Positions 40,344 through 48,603 of a DNA stretch of 64,000 bases are shown here, one piece after another. Each line of letters starts with the position of its first letter. The first letter of the stretch is position 1. The position numbers were made by a program, and so were the translations under genes. The DNA is from Roseiarcus fermentans. Lineage in GTDB: Bacteria; Pseudomonadota; Alphaproteobacteria; Rhizobiales; Beijerinckiaceae. The notes under the pieces were generated by a model, which saw only the letters and a program-made list of their open reading frames with translations, did no database searches and had not been told where the DNA came from. The stretch lies in contig NZ_QNRK01000036.1 of the NCBI RefSeq assembly GCF_003315135.1, positions 1 through 64,000 on the forward strand, written 5' to 3'.

Positions 40344-41768
40344 CTACACCGTAAAAATCTTCCCCGGGTTGAACAGGTTCCGCGGGTCGAAGGCGGCTTT
40401 CACCCGGCGCATGAGGTCCAGCGCCCCCGCCCCGTGCTCGTCCTCCATGTAGGCGATCTTCTTCTGTCCGACGCCGTGCTCGCCGGTGCAGGTGCCGCCC
40501 ATGGCGATGGCGCGGTGGGCGAGGCGGGAGGCGAACGCTTCCGCCGCCTCGATCTCCTTGGCGTCGGCCATGTCGACGAGCGGGCTCACGTGGAAATTGC
40601 CGTCGCCGACGTGGCCGACGATCGGCGCGAGGAGGCCGCTCCTGGCGATGTCTTCCAACGTCTCCTCGACGCAGTCGGCGAGGCGCGAGATCGGCACGCA
40701 GGTGTCGGTGGCGAACGGCCGCGCGCCCGGCCTGAGCGCCATTTGCGCGTAGAAGCCGTCGTGGCGCGCCTTCCACAGTTTCGTCCGCTCTTCCGGCTTC
40801 GTCGCCCAGATGAAATTGCCGCCGCCGTTTTCGGCGACGATCGCGCCGAACCGCGCCGCCTGCTCGGCGACGCTCGCCTCCGTGCCGTGGAACTCGACCA
40901 GCAGCATCGGCGCCTCGGGCAGGCTCAGGCGGGAGTAAGCGTTGAAGGCGCGCACCGACAGGGTGTCGAGCAGCTCGATGCGGGCGATCGGCAGGCCGGT
41001 CTGGATCGTCTCGATGGTGGCGTTGCAGGCCGAGCGCACGTCGGGGAAGGAGCAGGTCGCCGCCGACACCGCCTCGGGCAGCCCGGCGAGCTTGAGGGCG
41101 ATCTCGACGATGATTCCGAGCGTGCCCTCGGCGCCGACGAACAGGTGGGTGAGGTCGTAGCCGGCCGAGGATTTGCGCGCCCGGGTGCCGGTGCGCACGA
41201 AGGTTCCGTCGGCCGTGACGACGCCGAGCGACAGCACGAGGTCCTTCATCGTGCCGTAGCGCACCGCGTTGGTGCCGGAGGCGCGGGTCGAGGCCATGCC
41301 GCCGAGCGAAGCGTCGGCGCCCGGGTCGATCGGGAAGAAAAGCCCGGAATCGTGGAGATAGGCGTTGAGCCGGGTGCGGGTGACGCCGGGCTCGATCACG
41401 CAATCGAGGTCCTGGGCGTTGACGGCGAGAATCGCGTTCATCCGCGACAGGTCGAGCGACACGCCGCCGTGCGGCGCGTTGACGTGACCCTCGAGCGAAG
41501 ACCCGATGCCGAACGGGACGATCGGCGCGTCGCGCCTGGCGCAGATGGCGACGAGGTCGACGACGTCCTCGCGCGTCTCGGCGAACACGACCGCGTCGGG
41601 CGGCTGGTTCTCGAGCCAGGTCAGGGTGTGGGCGTGCTGGCGGCGGATGGCGTCCGAAGCGGAAAAGCGGTTGCCGAACCGCGCCGAGAGATCGGCGTTG
41701 AGGGCGGCGACGGTTTCCGGCGCGAGGCGGCCCTCGCGCTTGCGGACGGTGAGCGGGGATGAGGCCAC
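40344..41768 (-). CDS. FAD-linked D-lactate/glycolate dehydrogenase (Dld/GlcD type)
   Basis: A 474-residue flavoprotein of the VAO/GlcD superfamily. FAD-binding PCMH domain: PIVPFGIGSSLEGHVNAPHGG, FPIDPGADASLGGMASTRASG, GTEGTLG variant GAEGTLGII. C-terminal oxidase domain: GHVGDGNFH and TGEHGVG, holding the substrate and metal histidines. It oxidises a 2-hydroxyacid such as D-lactate and passes electrons to cytochrome or quinone. The start is GTG at 41766-41768 with AAGGA upstream. Yeast DLD1-type D-lactate dehydrogenases are the closest pattern by eye. Confidence 0.88.
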   Translation of the reverse strand: MASSPLTVRKREGRLAPETVAALNADLSARFGNRFSASDAIRRQHAHTLTWLENQPPDAVVFAETREDVVDLVAICARRDAPIVPFGIGSSLEGHVNAPHGGVSLDLSRMNAILAVNAQDLDCVIEPGVTRTRLNAYLHDSGLFFPIDPGADASLGGMASTRASGTNAVRYGTMKDLVLSLGVVTADGTFVRTGTRARKSSAGYDLTHLFVGAEGTLGIIVEIALKLAGLPEAVSAATCSFPDVRSACNATIETIQTGLPIARIELLDTLSVRAFNAYSRLSLPEAPMLLVEFHGTEASVAEQAARFGAIVAENGGGNFIWATKPEERTKLWKARHDGFYAQMALRPGARPFATDTCVPISRLADCVEETLEDIARSGLLAPIVGHVGDGNFHVSPLVDMADAKEIEAAEAFASRLAHRAIAMGGTCTGEHGVGQKKIAYMEDEHGAGALDLMRRVKAAFDPRNLFNPGKIFTV

Positions 41769-41951
41769 AGGGGGTCCTTCGGAGTTTCGTCGTTGGCGAG
41801 GACGAAGATTAGGCGCGCGCGGCGGCGCTGGCTAGCCGTCCGCATCGGCGCGTTTCCCACCGCCGAAGGCGCGCTGTTCACCGGGTGGGCAGGCGTCCCG
41901 GCTCCGCCGATCGGGTGCAAACTTTTTGCTCATTTTTTGAAACAAAAGTTC

Positions 41952-41980
41952 TTGCATTTGCTGCAGCGCAGCATTATTGT
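41952..41980 (+). promoter_or_regulatory. Promoter of the MmgR-like sRNA
   Basis: TTGCAT (41952-41957) and TATTGT (41975-41980) with a 17-nt spacer form a plausible sigma-70 promoter. The predicted start is about 41987, exactly where the first sRNA hairpin begins. Confidence 0.5.
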
Positions 41981-41986
41981 CTTCTG

Positions 41987-42070
41987 GTGCGGCGGCGGTT
42001 GCCCCGCACATGCCCTCCTTGGGCGTTTCCTCCCTAGACTTGAAGGCCGCCGAAAGGCGGCCTCCTTTTC
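41987..42070 (+). ncRNA. mmgR: MmgR / alpha-r8-family small RNA
   Basis: About 84 nt. A first hairpin (GTGCGG 41987-41992 with CCGCAC 42004-42009), then the single-stranded decamer TTTCCTCCCT (42026-42035), which I recall as the fully conserved motif of alpha-r8 sRNAs, and a terminator GGCCGCC-GAAA-GGCGGCC (42045-42062) followed by TCCTTTTCTTC. In Sinorhizobium meliloti MmgR limits polyhydroxybutyrate storage under nitrogen stress by base-pairing through this anti-Shine-Dalgarno stretch. It lies alone between two genes, with its own promoter. Confidence 0.8.
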
Positions 42071-42261
42071 TTCACCAGCCCATTGTTCTCCAGCGCCGAC
42101 GGCCTCCCGCAATGTCGTGGGGCGAGCCCGGCGGCCGGGACCCTGTGATTGCTCTCGCAGGGACGACGACGCTCACAAGAACAGGCTGTCGCGCCGGTCC
42201 GGTTTCGAATAGCCTCGGGCGATGCGCGCCGTCAGCGCCGGGAACAGACACCGAGGCCCCC

Positions 42262-43083
42262 ATGCTGATCCGCTACGGTTACGAGATGACGTTCACCTGC
42301 GCCGCTCCGACGCCGATGATCTGTCAGCTCGACGTCCACCCCTCCTGCGTTCCCGCGGTGCGGGCGGAAGCGCAATTCGCCGCGACGCCGCACGTCGAAT
42401 CCTGGCTCTATGCCGACGTGTTCGGCAATCGCTGCCGGCGGTTCAACGCGCCGGCCGGCGACCTGACGATTTCGACCGATGGCGTGATCGAGGTGAGCGG
42501 CCTGCCCGATCCCGTCGTCGCGGGCGCGGGCGAAATCCCGGTGGCGGAGTTGCCCGACGACACGCTTCTCTACCTCGTCGGCAGCCGCTATGTCGAAACC
42601 GACAAGCTCAGCCAGATCGCATGGAACCGGTTCGGTTCGACGCCGTCCGGCTGGGCGAGAGTCCAGGCGATCTGCGATTTCGTCAACGGTCACATCGACT
42701 TCGACTACCAGAAGGCGCGCGCCACGCGCACCGCCTACGAGGCCTACGAGGAACGGGTCGGGGTGTGCCGCGATTTCGCCCATCTGGCGGTCGCGTTCTG
42801 CCGGTGCATGAACATTCCCGCCCGTTATTGCAACGGCTATCTCGGCGACATCGGCGTGCCGCCGGACCCGGCGCCGATGGACTTCAGCGCCTGGTTCGAC
42901 GTCTTTCTCGGCGGCCGGTGGCTGACCTTCGATGCGCGCCACAACACGCCGCGCATCGGCCGCGTCCTGATCGCGCGCGGGCGCGACGCGGCCGATATTC
43001 CGCTCGTCAACTCGTTCGGGCCCCACGCTCTCAAGACGTTCCGCGTCTGGACCAACGAGACCGGCGCCGCGGCGCTCGCCTGA
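42262..43083 (+). CDS. Transglutaminase-like protein
   Basis: A 273-residue protein with an N-terminal beta domain (residues ~1-110) and a transglutaminase core: Cys in ERVGVCRDFAHLAVAF, followed by MNIPARYCNGYLG, and Asp in LTFDARHNTPR. The catalytic His expected as HAW is absent; the site reads FSAWFDVF. I believe related alphaproteobacterial proteins share this, so it may be a distinct subgroup with protease or non-enzymatic function. GAGG lies upstream of ATG 42262. Cytoplasmic by sequence; no signal peptide. Confidence 0.82.
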   Translation: MLIRYGYEMTFTCAAPTPMICQLDVHPSCVPAVRAEAQFAATPHVESWLYADVFGNRCRRFNAPAGDLTISTDGVIEVSGLPDPVVAGAGEIPVAELPDDTLLYLVGSRYVETDKLSQIAWNRFGSTPSGWARVQAICDFVNGHIDFDYQKARATRTAYEAYEERVGVCRDFAHLAVAFCRCMNIPARYCNGYLGDIGVPPDPAPMDFSAWFDVFLGGRWLTFDARHNTPRIGRVLIARGRDAADIPLVNSFGPHALKTFRVWTNETGAAALA

Positions 43084-43260
43084 TCGGCGACGGGTCCGGG
43101 GCCGGCGGGCGCTGCTTGGCCTTTACGAGGCGCACGCAAGAGAGATTTGCCGGCGCTCCCTTGTAACGGGCGCCTACGATCGCCACTTGCATCTGGAACG
43201 CGATCGCCTCCGAGAGCCTGGCCCGCGAGCCGGCTCGGCTGGTCGACGGAGAGCGATCCC

Positions 43261-43599
43261 ATGACATTCCGCCCGTTGTTCGACCATGTCGTGGTTCGCC
43301 GCGTGGGGGCCGCGGATCGTTCGAACGGCGCCGTCGTCGTTCCCGGCAGCGACGTGGAGGCGCTCCAGGAGGGAGAGGTCGTCGCCGTCGGACCGGGAGC
43401 ACGAAGTGAAAGCGGGCGGGTTCAGCCGCCCGAGTTGAAGGCGGGGGACAGGATCGTGTTCAGCGGGCGGTCGGGGGCCAGTGGGAAGATCGACGGTCAG
43501 GACATCGTGATCATGAAACAGTCCGAGGTGATGGGCGTGTTCGACAGCGCGGCCGCCACGAAAACACAGGCGGTCTGGCCACGCGCCCGACTCGCATAG
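43261..43599 (+). CDS. Orphan GroES-like co-chaperonin
   Basis: A 112-residue GroES: FRPLFDHVVVRRV, mobile-loop region AADRSNGAVVVPG, GEVVAVGPGAR, LKAGDRIVFSG, GQDIVIMKQSEVMGV. It differs from housekeeping GroES in the mobile loop (the usual E-E-K-T/GG-I-hydrophobic triplet reads SNGAVVVP) and has a C-terminal extension (DSAAATKTQAVWPRARLA). No groEL is adjacent. GGAGAG precedes the ATG. Probably a secondary co-chaperonin or a specialised regulator of GroEL. Confidence 0.85.
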   Translation: MTFRPLFDHVVVRRVGAADRSNGAVVVPGSDVEALQEGEVVAVGPGARSESGRVQPPELKAGDRIVFSGRSGASGKIDGQDIVIMKQSEVMGVFDSAAATKTQAVWPRARLA

Positions 43600-43779
43600 C
43601 CGGGCCGACGTCCTCGCCAGCGCGGTCACGGCGAAGGGCCTCAGACCGGCGCCGACCAGCCGACACCGATCCGAGGGTCCAGAGCCTCCGCCTTTTCTGA
43701 CACACGGGGAAGGCGGCGCGCGACTTTCGATCCGATGCGGCGACAGGACTGAGAAACCGGCGGTTGCGCCGACAGACAC

Positions 43780-44265
43780 ATGGCGGATGACATGACCCAC
43801 GCTGCGTTGACCCCCCTGCTCGGCCGTGAGTTCGACCCCTTCTTGTTCGCCACGATCGGCGACGAGCGGGACGGGCCGCTGGTGAGCGTCGTGTCCGCGT
43901 TCGCGCGGCTCGACCTCGACCCCTGGAAAGAAGCGGCGAGTCTCGCGCGCATGCCCGCCGACCAGGCGAAGCGGCGCCTCGGCACGCTCATCGGGTCGCT
44001 GCCGAACGGCTCAGTGACGGGGTTCTCCCCCGAGATCGTCGCCGCTCGTCTGATCGCGCTGCTGCCGCGGGCGGGAAGCGTCAATACGGCCACGGCTGCG
44101 ACGTTGCGTCCCGTCGCCCCTCGTTCCCAGTTGCTGATCTTCGTCGGGCTCGGCGTTCTGGCCTTGATTCTGGTCGGCTATTTCGTCTTCGCGCGCGGCT
44201 CGAATGCGCCCGGCGGCCGCCCCGACGCGCCCGGGGCGACGAGCGAGCCCGCCCCGCGGCGTTAA
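43780..44265 (+). CDS. Single-pass membrane protein, conserved hypothetical
   Basis: A 161-residue protein. The N-terminal part (FDPFLFATIGDERDGPLVSV, ARLDLDPWKEAASLARMP, AKRRLGTLIGSLPNG) is of a kind I recall in rhizobial hypothetical proteins. One membrane helix lies near residues 117-138 (LLIFVGLGVLALILVGYFVF), followed by a short Pro/Gly-rich tail. Start at ATG 43780 or the in-frame ATG 43792; neither has a strong ribosome-binding site. Role unknown. Confidence 0.75.
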   Translation: MADDMTHAALTPLLGREFDPFLFATIGDERDGPLVSVVSAFARLDLDPWKEAASLARMPADQAKRRLGTLIGSLPNGSVTGFSPEIVAARLIALLPRAGSVNTATAATLRPVAPRSQLLIFVGLGVLALILVGYFVFARGSNAPGGRPDAPGATSEPAPRR

Positions 44266-44483
44266 GCCGCGTCGCAGGACGCGCGTCGAAGCGCCGGCGC
44301 TTCCGCGCTGACGCCGGCTCGCGCACGCTGCGACCCGGCCGTTCCGCCCGGACCTCCACGCGGACGGCGGTCGCACCCTCTTCATCGCAAGCATTGCGGT
44401 CCCCGTCGGCGCATCGCGTCGCCGCGCCTGCACGGCCTCGCCCTCAGACGGAGCCGTGTTTTGCGCAGATCGCACGAACGGGC

Positions 44484-44519
44484 TTGACAAAGACATTCTA
44501 AGATATATCTTTGTTATGT
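44484..44519 (+). promoter_or_regulatory. Promoter and operator of the YqjI-like regulator
   Basis: TTGACA (44484-44489) is a -35 box; a TATCTT at 44506-44511 fits a -10. Overlapping it is the perfect palindrome AAGATATATCTT (44500-44511), with outer ACAT/ATGT (44493-44496, 44516-44519). A PadR dimer bound here would block transcription. The predicted transcript begins near 44519, which argues against an ATG start at 44516. Confidence 0.55.
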
Positions 44520-44572
44520 CTTCAATCAGAGGACGACAAGCGAAAGTGAAATGCGTGAAACATTATAACGAA

Positions 44573-45199
44573 ATGCTATCGGCAATTCTGTCCCGCAAGG
44601 ACTGGGGCGGCGCGCGCCGCCATGAGACCGCTCACCCCGAGCACAGCCTGCACGGCCGCGGCGGGCGCGGCTTCGGCCGTCCCGGCTTCGGCGGGCGCGG
44701 CGAGGGCGGTCCGGGGGAGGGTCGGGGCGAGGGTCGGGGACGACGCCGGATGTTCGAGGGCGGCGAACTGCGCCTCGTCATCCTGCTCCTGATCGAGGCC
44801 GAACCGCGCCACGGCTACGACATCATCCGCGAGATCGAGACCCGCACCGGCGGGGCCTATGCGCCGAGCCCGGGCGTGGTCTATCCGACGCTGGCGCTGC
44901 TGGAAGACGTCGGCCAGGCCGAGGCGCGCGCCTCCGAGGGGGCGAAGAAGCTCTTCGCCATCACCCCGGCCGGCGTCGCGCATCTCGATGAGAATCGCGC
45001 CGAGGCCGAGGCCGCGCTGGCGCGGCTCGACGCGCTCGCCCGTAAGGACGAGGCGATCGACACGGGGCCAGTCTTCCGCGCCATGGCCAATCTCAAGGCG
45101 GCCTTGCGGATGCGCCTCGACGGCGCGCCCGACAAGACGCTCCTGTTCGCCGTCGCCGACGAGATCGACGAGGCGGCGCGCAAGATCGAACGGCTGTGA
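44573..45199 (+). CDS. PadR-family regulator, YqjI-like
   Basis: A 208-residue regulator. The N-terminal extension (residues ~15-58) is His/Gly/Arg-rich (RRHETAHPEHSLHGRGGRG). The PadR winged helix follows: FEGGELRLVILLLIEAEPRHGYDIIREIE, GAYAPSPGVVYPTLALLE, then a C-terminal dimerisation helix. E. coli YqjI, which has this layout, represses the ferric reductase gene yqjH and is released by nickel. Here the extension has few His and no Cys, so metal sensing may differ. ATG 44573 is chosen because the ATG at 44516 lies in the promoter/operator. The neighbour downstream is a YqjH homolog. Confidence 0.82.
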   Translation: MLSAILSRKDWGGARRHETAHPEHSLHGRGGRGFGRPGFGGRGEGGPGEGRGEGRGRRRMFEGGELRLVILLLIEAEPRHGYDIIREIETRTGGAYAPSPGVVYPTLALLEDVGQAEARASEGAKKLFAITPAGVAHLDENRAEAEAALARLDALARKDEAIDTGPVFRAMANLKAALRMRLDGAPDKTLLFAVADEIDEAARKIERL

Positions 45200-45207
45200 G
45201 GCGAAGG

Positions 45208-45978
45208 ATGACCGACCTCGCAACTGCTCGCCACGCGATCGAACGCCTGCGTCGGGAGCCCAGGCGACGGCGCCTGACGGTCGAGAGCGTCGCGGCGCTG
45301 ACGCCGAAGATGCGCCGCATCGTCTTCACCGCGCCCGAGCTCGCCGATTTCGCCAGCCTCGGCGCGGACGACCACATCAAGGTGTTCGCGCCCGACCCGT
45401 CGGCGCCGCAGGGGGCCGCGATGCGCGACTACACCCCGCGCGCCTTCGACCCCGTGCGCTGCGCGCTGACGATCGACTTCGCGCTGCACGAGGCCGGCCC
45501 GGCGTCGGACTGGGCGCGCGGCGCCATGCCCGGCGATTCGCTGGAGATCGGCGGTCCGCGCGGCTCGATGGTGGTCGCGGACGACTTCGACGCCTACCTA
45601 CTGGTCGGCGACGAGACGGCGCTGCCGGCGATCGGCAGACGGGTCGAGGGCCTGCGCGCGGGGGTTCCGGTGACGACGATCGTGCTGGTCGACGGCCCCG
45701 AGGAGATCCAGACCTTCGAAACCCGCGCCGACTGGCGGCCGGTCTGGCTCTTTCGCTCAGGGTCCGATCGCGACGACGCCGCGCTCCTGAGCGAAGCCCT
45801 GGCCCGATGGCCGACGCCGCCCGGCGACGGCTACGTGTGGATCGCCGCCGAGGCGCGCGCCGCCCGCGCGCTGAAAACGGCCATGCTCGAGGACCGCGGC
45901 CATCCCAAAGCCTGGCTCAAGGCCGCCGGCTACTGGGTCCGCGGCAAGGCGGGCGAGAGCGAGAAGCTCGACTCCTGA
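45208..45978 (+). CDS. Siderophore-interacting protein / ferric reductase (YqjH/ViuB type)
   Basis: A 256-residue SIP-family flavoprotein. FAD domain: KMRRIVFTAPEL, DYTPRAFDPV (the RxYTxR-like flavin motif in altered form), GDSLEIGGPRGSM. NAD(P)H domain: YLLVGDETALPAIGRRVE and the C-terminal YVWIAAEARAARALKTAM, then GHPKAWLKAAGYW. It would reduce ferric siderophores to release iron. Starts 9 bp after the PadR gene with GAGG upstream, so they form an operon as in yqjHI but in tandem. Confidence 0.88.
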   Translation: MTDLATARHAIERLRREPRRRRLTVESVAALTPKMRRIVFTAPELADFASLGADDHIKVFAPDPSAPQGAAMRDYTPRAFDPVRCALTIDFALHEAGPASDWARGAMPGDSLEIGGPRGSMVVADDFDAYLLVGDETALPAIGRRVEGLRAGVPVTTIVLVDGPEEIQTFETRADWRPVWLFRSGSDRDDAALLSEALARWPTPPGDGYVWIAAEARAARALKTAMLEDRGHPKAWLKAAGYWVRGKAGESEKLDS

Positions 45979-46007
45979 GCCTCGCCCACCCGCGCGGGGC
46001 GAAGCGG

Positions 46008-46067
46008 CGGCCCTCGTACGCTCGCCTGCACGCCCTGGAAGCCGCCCTGCGTCCCATCCAGCGCTGA
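46008..46067 (+). pseudogene. 3' remnant of an immunity gene
   Basis: The frame ends YARLHALEAALRPIQR then stop. It matches the last 15 residues of the immunity protein encoded at 47747-48502 (ARLHALEAALRPIQS). The similarity continues past the stop to 46164. It is thus the tail of a second, lost copy of that immunity gene, attached directly downstream of the flavin reductase gene. Confidence 0.75.
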
Positions 46068-46133
46068 CGTCGAAAAAAGGGGGACGCTCGTCGAAGCGCT
46101 CGTTCCCTCTGTTGCGGTCAACCTCTCCGCGGC

Positions 46134-46164
46134 GTTCAGATCCGGTAAACAGTGTTGGCGCGCC
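46134..46164. repeat. Direct repeat with the tRNA-Glu 3' end, left copy
   Basis: 31 bp from GTTCAGATCCGGTAAACAG to TTGGCGCGCC, matching 48573-48603 at 27 of 31 positions. The last nine bases (TGGCGCGCC) equal the 3' end of the tRNA-Glu gene read on the plus strand. This looks like an old attachment or recombination site. Confidence 0.7.
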
Positions 46165-46303
46165 ATTCAGGACAAGAGTGCGAACTCATACGTTTATTGA
46201 AATCACGCCATGAACCACGATCGCGCAGCCGGACGCGGACTTTGTCGTCCGCTGCAGAGGGCGACCGGTCCGGCCAACGCGACGATCTCCAGGCGACAAG
46301 AGC

Positions 46304-46333
46304 TTGACGACAATGTTCATGATATGTTCTTAT
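46304..46333 (+). promoter_or_regulatory. Possible promoter of the toxin gene
   Basis: TTGACG (46304-46309) and TCTTAT (46328-46333) with an 18-nt spacer, 34 bp before the toxin ATG, in an AT-richer stretch. A tentative match. Confidence 0.3.
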
Positions 46334-46367
46334 ACAGACTGTTGGCGCATTTGCTTCCGGCGGTCTC

Positions 46368-47747
46368 ATGAACCCTGTCTGGTCCATCCCGATGTTCCGC
46401 CTCGCGCCCAGACGGGTCGAGTGCGACGACAACGGACTGCGGGTGGCGGGGACACCGCTGCTCAAGCGCGGCGCGCACGGAACCTGGGCGGTGCGCGAGG
46501 AAGGCGACGTCGGCCGAGAACTGCAAAAACTCTACGGATTCCCTCTCGACGTCGGCTGCAAGCGTGGTGGCCTCGCCGTGATCGCGCGGGCGCTCAATAG
46601 CGGCGACCTCGCCCGAGCTCAGGTCGCGACCCTGCTCTTGAAGCTGCCCGATCCGCCGGCGACGGACGGCGCGGTCCCTGACGCACTGCAGAAGCGGCGG
46701 CTCGCGCACGAGCTCACCGCCTCTGGGCTGCTGAAGACGGACGACGACTGGGACGCAGAGCATCCGCGAACGGGAACCCCGCCGAACCCCGGTTGGTTCG
46801 CAACCAAGCCGGGTGCGGTCGACCCTCCGAAGGCCGACGTGAAGCCGGTCTCGCCATCGGCGGCCGCAGGCGCCGCGGTCGTTCTGCGACCCTTGACGGC
46901 GGCGGCGGAAGCGACCGCGCTGATCGCGCCCGACATCGCGCCGGCGGTTCTGGAAGCGCTCGGAACGCTGGGCGCCGCCATGGCGGGGTCGGCGTTGGCG
47001 GCGTTCGCGGCGTTCGGCGCGATCTTCGTGCCGAGCGCGAACCGGCTTCTCGAAACAGGATCGGTCCCCGGTCGCTCCGACATCTCCTATCGCTGGGATC
47101 ACGACGTGGACTCGGTAACGTTCAGCGCCCTCGTCGACGGCGAATGGCGTCCCCTGACCAGCGGGACGCTGCACGGCAACGCCTTTCTCGACGAGAAAGG
47201 CAAGGCCGTCGCCGTCTCCGCGCCCGGACCGGACGGCCGCCAGACGCTGGTGACCTCGGTCGAGGTTCTCGACCGCGCCGTCGCGGAGCTGAAGTCGGGA
47301 GCGGGCAGTCCGGACGCGGCGCAGTCGCGGGAGAATCACGAGCCGAGGCTCTGCCCCGATCCGACGCCCGAGCCGAAAACGACCAAATCGGAGAACTCGA
47401 TCCGCTATCAGGAATACGTCAGCGGGCTGCCCTACGGATTGGCGATTGACGTTGGAGGCGTCAGGTTCGACGGCTGCGACCCGACGACCGGAGACTTGCT
47501 GGAGGCCAAGGCGGATATCGATCACCTGTTCGATGACGATGGCGAGTTGAAAGTGTTCGTTAACTCGAAAAAGGACCCTATCATTCAAATGCAAAGCCAG
47601 ATCGACGTGGCGTTTGCGACAATTCCGCCCCGACGAGTGGTCTGGCACGCGCAAACGCCAAAGGGCTTCCAAGGCCTGAGCGTGAGCGCAAGGCGCCTCG
47701 AGCGCGGAAAGGTGTTCGTCGTTTACGATCCCAACGGAGGACCTTGA
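46368..47747 (+). CDS. Tox-REase-5 domain toxin
   Basis: A 459-residue polymorphic-type toxin. The N-terminal part (residues ~1-150) has no recognised domain. Residues ~160-230 hold two hydrophobic helices (AAAGAAVVL, LGAAMAGSALAAFAAFGAIFV). The C-terminus (~345-450) is the Tox-REase-5 nuclease: IRYQEYVSGLP, VRFDGCDPTTG, LLEAKADID, with Asp368, Glu379 and Lys381 as the restriction-fold active site, then VVWHAQTPKGF. Such domains cut DNA and are delivered by type VI or contact-dependent systems (TseT-like). No VgrG, PAAR or Rhs partner is nearby. It overlaps the immunity gene (TGATG). Confidence 0.82.
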   Translation: MNPVWSIPMFRLAPRRVECDDNGLRVAGTPLLKRGAHGTWAVREEGDVGRELQKLYGFPLDVGCKRGGLAVIARALNSGDLARAQVATLLLKLPDPPATDGAVPDALQKRRLAHELTASGLLKTDDDWDAEHPRTGTPPNPGWFATKPGAVDPPKADVKPVSPSAAAGAAVVLRPLTAAAEATALIAPDIAPAVLEALGTLGAAMAGSALAAFAAFGAIFVPSANRLLETGSVPGRSDISYRWDHDVDSVTFSALVDGEWRPLTSGTLHGNAFLDEKGKAVAVSAPGPDGRQTLVTSVEVLDRAVAELKSGAGSPDAAQSRENHEPRLCPDPTPEPKTTKSENSIRYQEYVSGLPYGLAIDVGGVRFDGCDPTTGDLLEAKADIDHLFDDDGELKVFVNSKKDPIIQMQSQIDVAFATIPPRRVVWHAQTPKGFQGLSVSARRLERGKVFVVYDPNGGP

Positions 47748-48502
47748 TGGGAAGTCCGCACCTAAGTCTGTGGTGGGAGCCGGATGACCGCTCTGAAGTT
47801 GACAACGCCCGCGGCTTGTCGCAGTTCGTCAACGGACTGCCGGCTTTCGATCCAGTCTACGAGAGCTGGCTCGAATCGCCGGAGACCCAAAACGACGTGC
47901 TGCCTGTGCCGCTGAGCGAAGCCGCGGCGACGCAGATCCTGACCGACTCGAGGACACGGGACGACCTCGGCCGCCTTATGCCGAGGCTCGGCAGCCACGT
48001 CGCAGCAGGCCACGCCGGATCTCCACCCTACGACTTCCGGGAATCGCATATCGCCGGTACGCGATGCGGCATCGGCAACTCTGCTAGGTCCGGGGCCGTC
48101 CTTCCGAATTTCCTCTTCATGCGCCTCGCGGCTTTGCGTTCGCCGACAGGGCGGCCGTGGCGAGCCTCCGAACTGAGGCCGCTGATGAAATTCGCCCGCG
48201 AGATCTGGAGACCCGGTGAGATGTGCGCACTTTTCTCGTTCAGCTCCCGCTTCCTCCCCGAGATCCCAGACCCGAGTTGGGCCGCTGGGAAGCGGACGCT
48301 CAAACCCTGGATCGGCTGGATTACCTATCTGCCGCCTCACCTCGCCGCCCGCGCCAATCATCCGGGGGACGTGGACGTCGAGACCCTCGACGACGGCGCG
48401 GCCTTGGTCACGCTGTGCGAGGAGCCATTCGACAAGACCGACGCGGAAGGCATGGCGCGCCTGCATGCGCTCGAAGCGGCGCTGCGACCGATCCAGAGCT
48501 GA
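47747..48502 (+). CDS. Imm52-like immunity protein
   Basis: A 251-residue cytoplasmic protein directly downstream of, and overlapping, the toxin gene, with GGAGG before ATG 47747. Conserved-looking parts are HLSLWWEPDD, AFDPVYESWL and the C-terminal WIGWITYLPPHLA, CEEPFDKTDAEGMARLHALE. I assign it to the Imm52 group that goes with Tox-REase-5 nucleases; the context is stronger evidence than the sequence. It would bind and block the toxin. A remnant of a second copy lies at 46008-46067. Confidence 0.72.
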   Translation: MGSPHLSLWWEPDDRSEVDNARGLSQFVNGLPAFDPVYESWLESPETQNDVLPVPLSEAAATQILTDSRTRDDLGRLMPRLGSHVAAGHAGSPPYDFRESHIAGTRCGIGNSARSGAVLPNFLFMRLAALRSPTGRPWRASELRPLMKFAREIWRPGEMCALFSFSSRFLPEIPDPSWAAGKRTLKPWIGWITYLPPHLAARANHPGDVDVETLDDGAALVTLCEEPFDKTDAEGMARLHALEAALRPIQS

Positions 48503-48572
48503 AAATCGACGACGAGAGAGCCGTTCGAATTCCCAAAACGGCTTCCTCGGAGGCGGCGCTCCGGAGGCAGCG

Positions 48573-48603
48573 GTTCAGATCCGGTGAACAGATATGGCGC
48601 GCC
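48573..48603. repeat. Direct repeat with the tRNA-Glu 3' end, right copy
   Basis: GTTCAGATCCGGTGAACAG through ATGGCGCGCC; the partner of 46134-46164. Here it is joined to the complete tRNA-Glu gene, so this is the original locus. Confidence 0.7.

Noticed and set aside
38319-41762. 1147-codon plus-strand frame
   Set aside because: It runs antisense to three well-supported genes (SDR, hypothetical, dehydrogenase) and through repeats. High GC suppresses stop codons.
44516-44572. Extended N-terminus for the PadR regulator from ATG 44516
   Set aside because: That ATG lies within the predicted operator and before the likely transcript start, and the extension has no family support.
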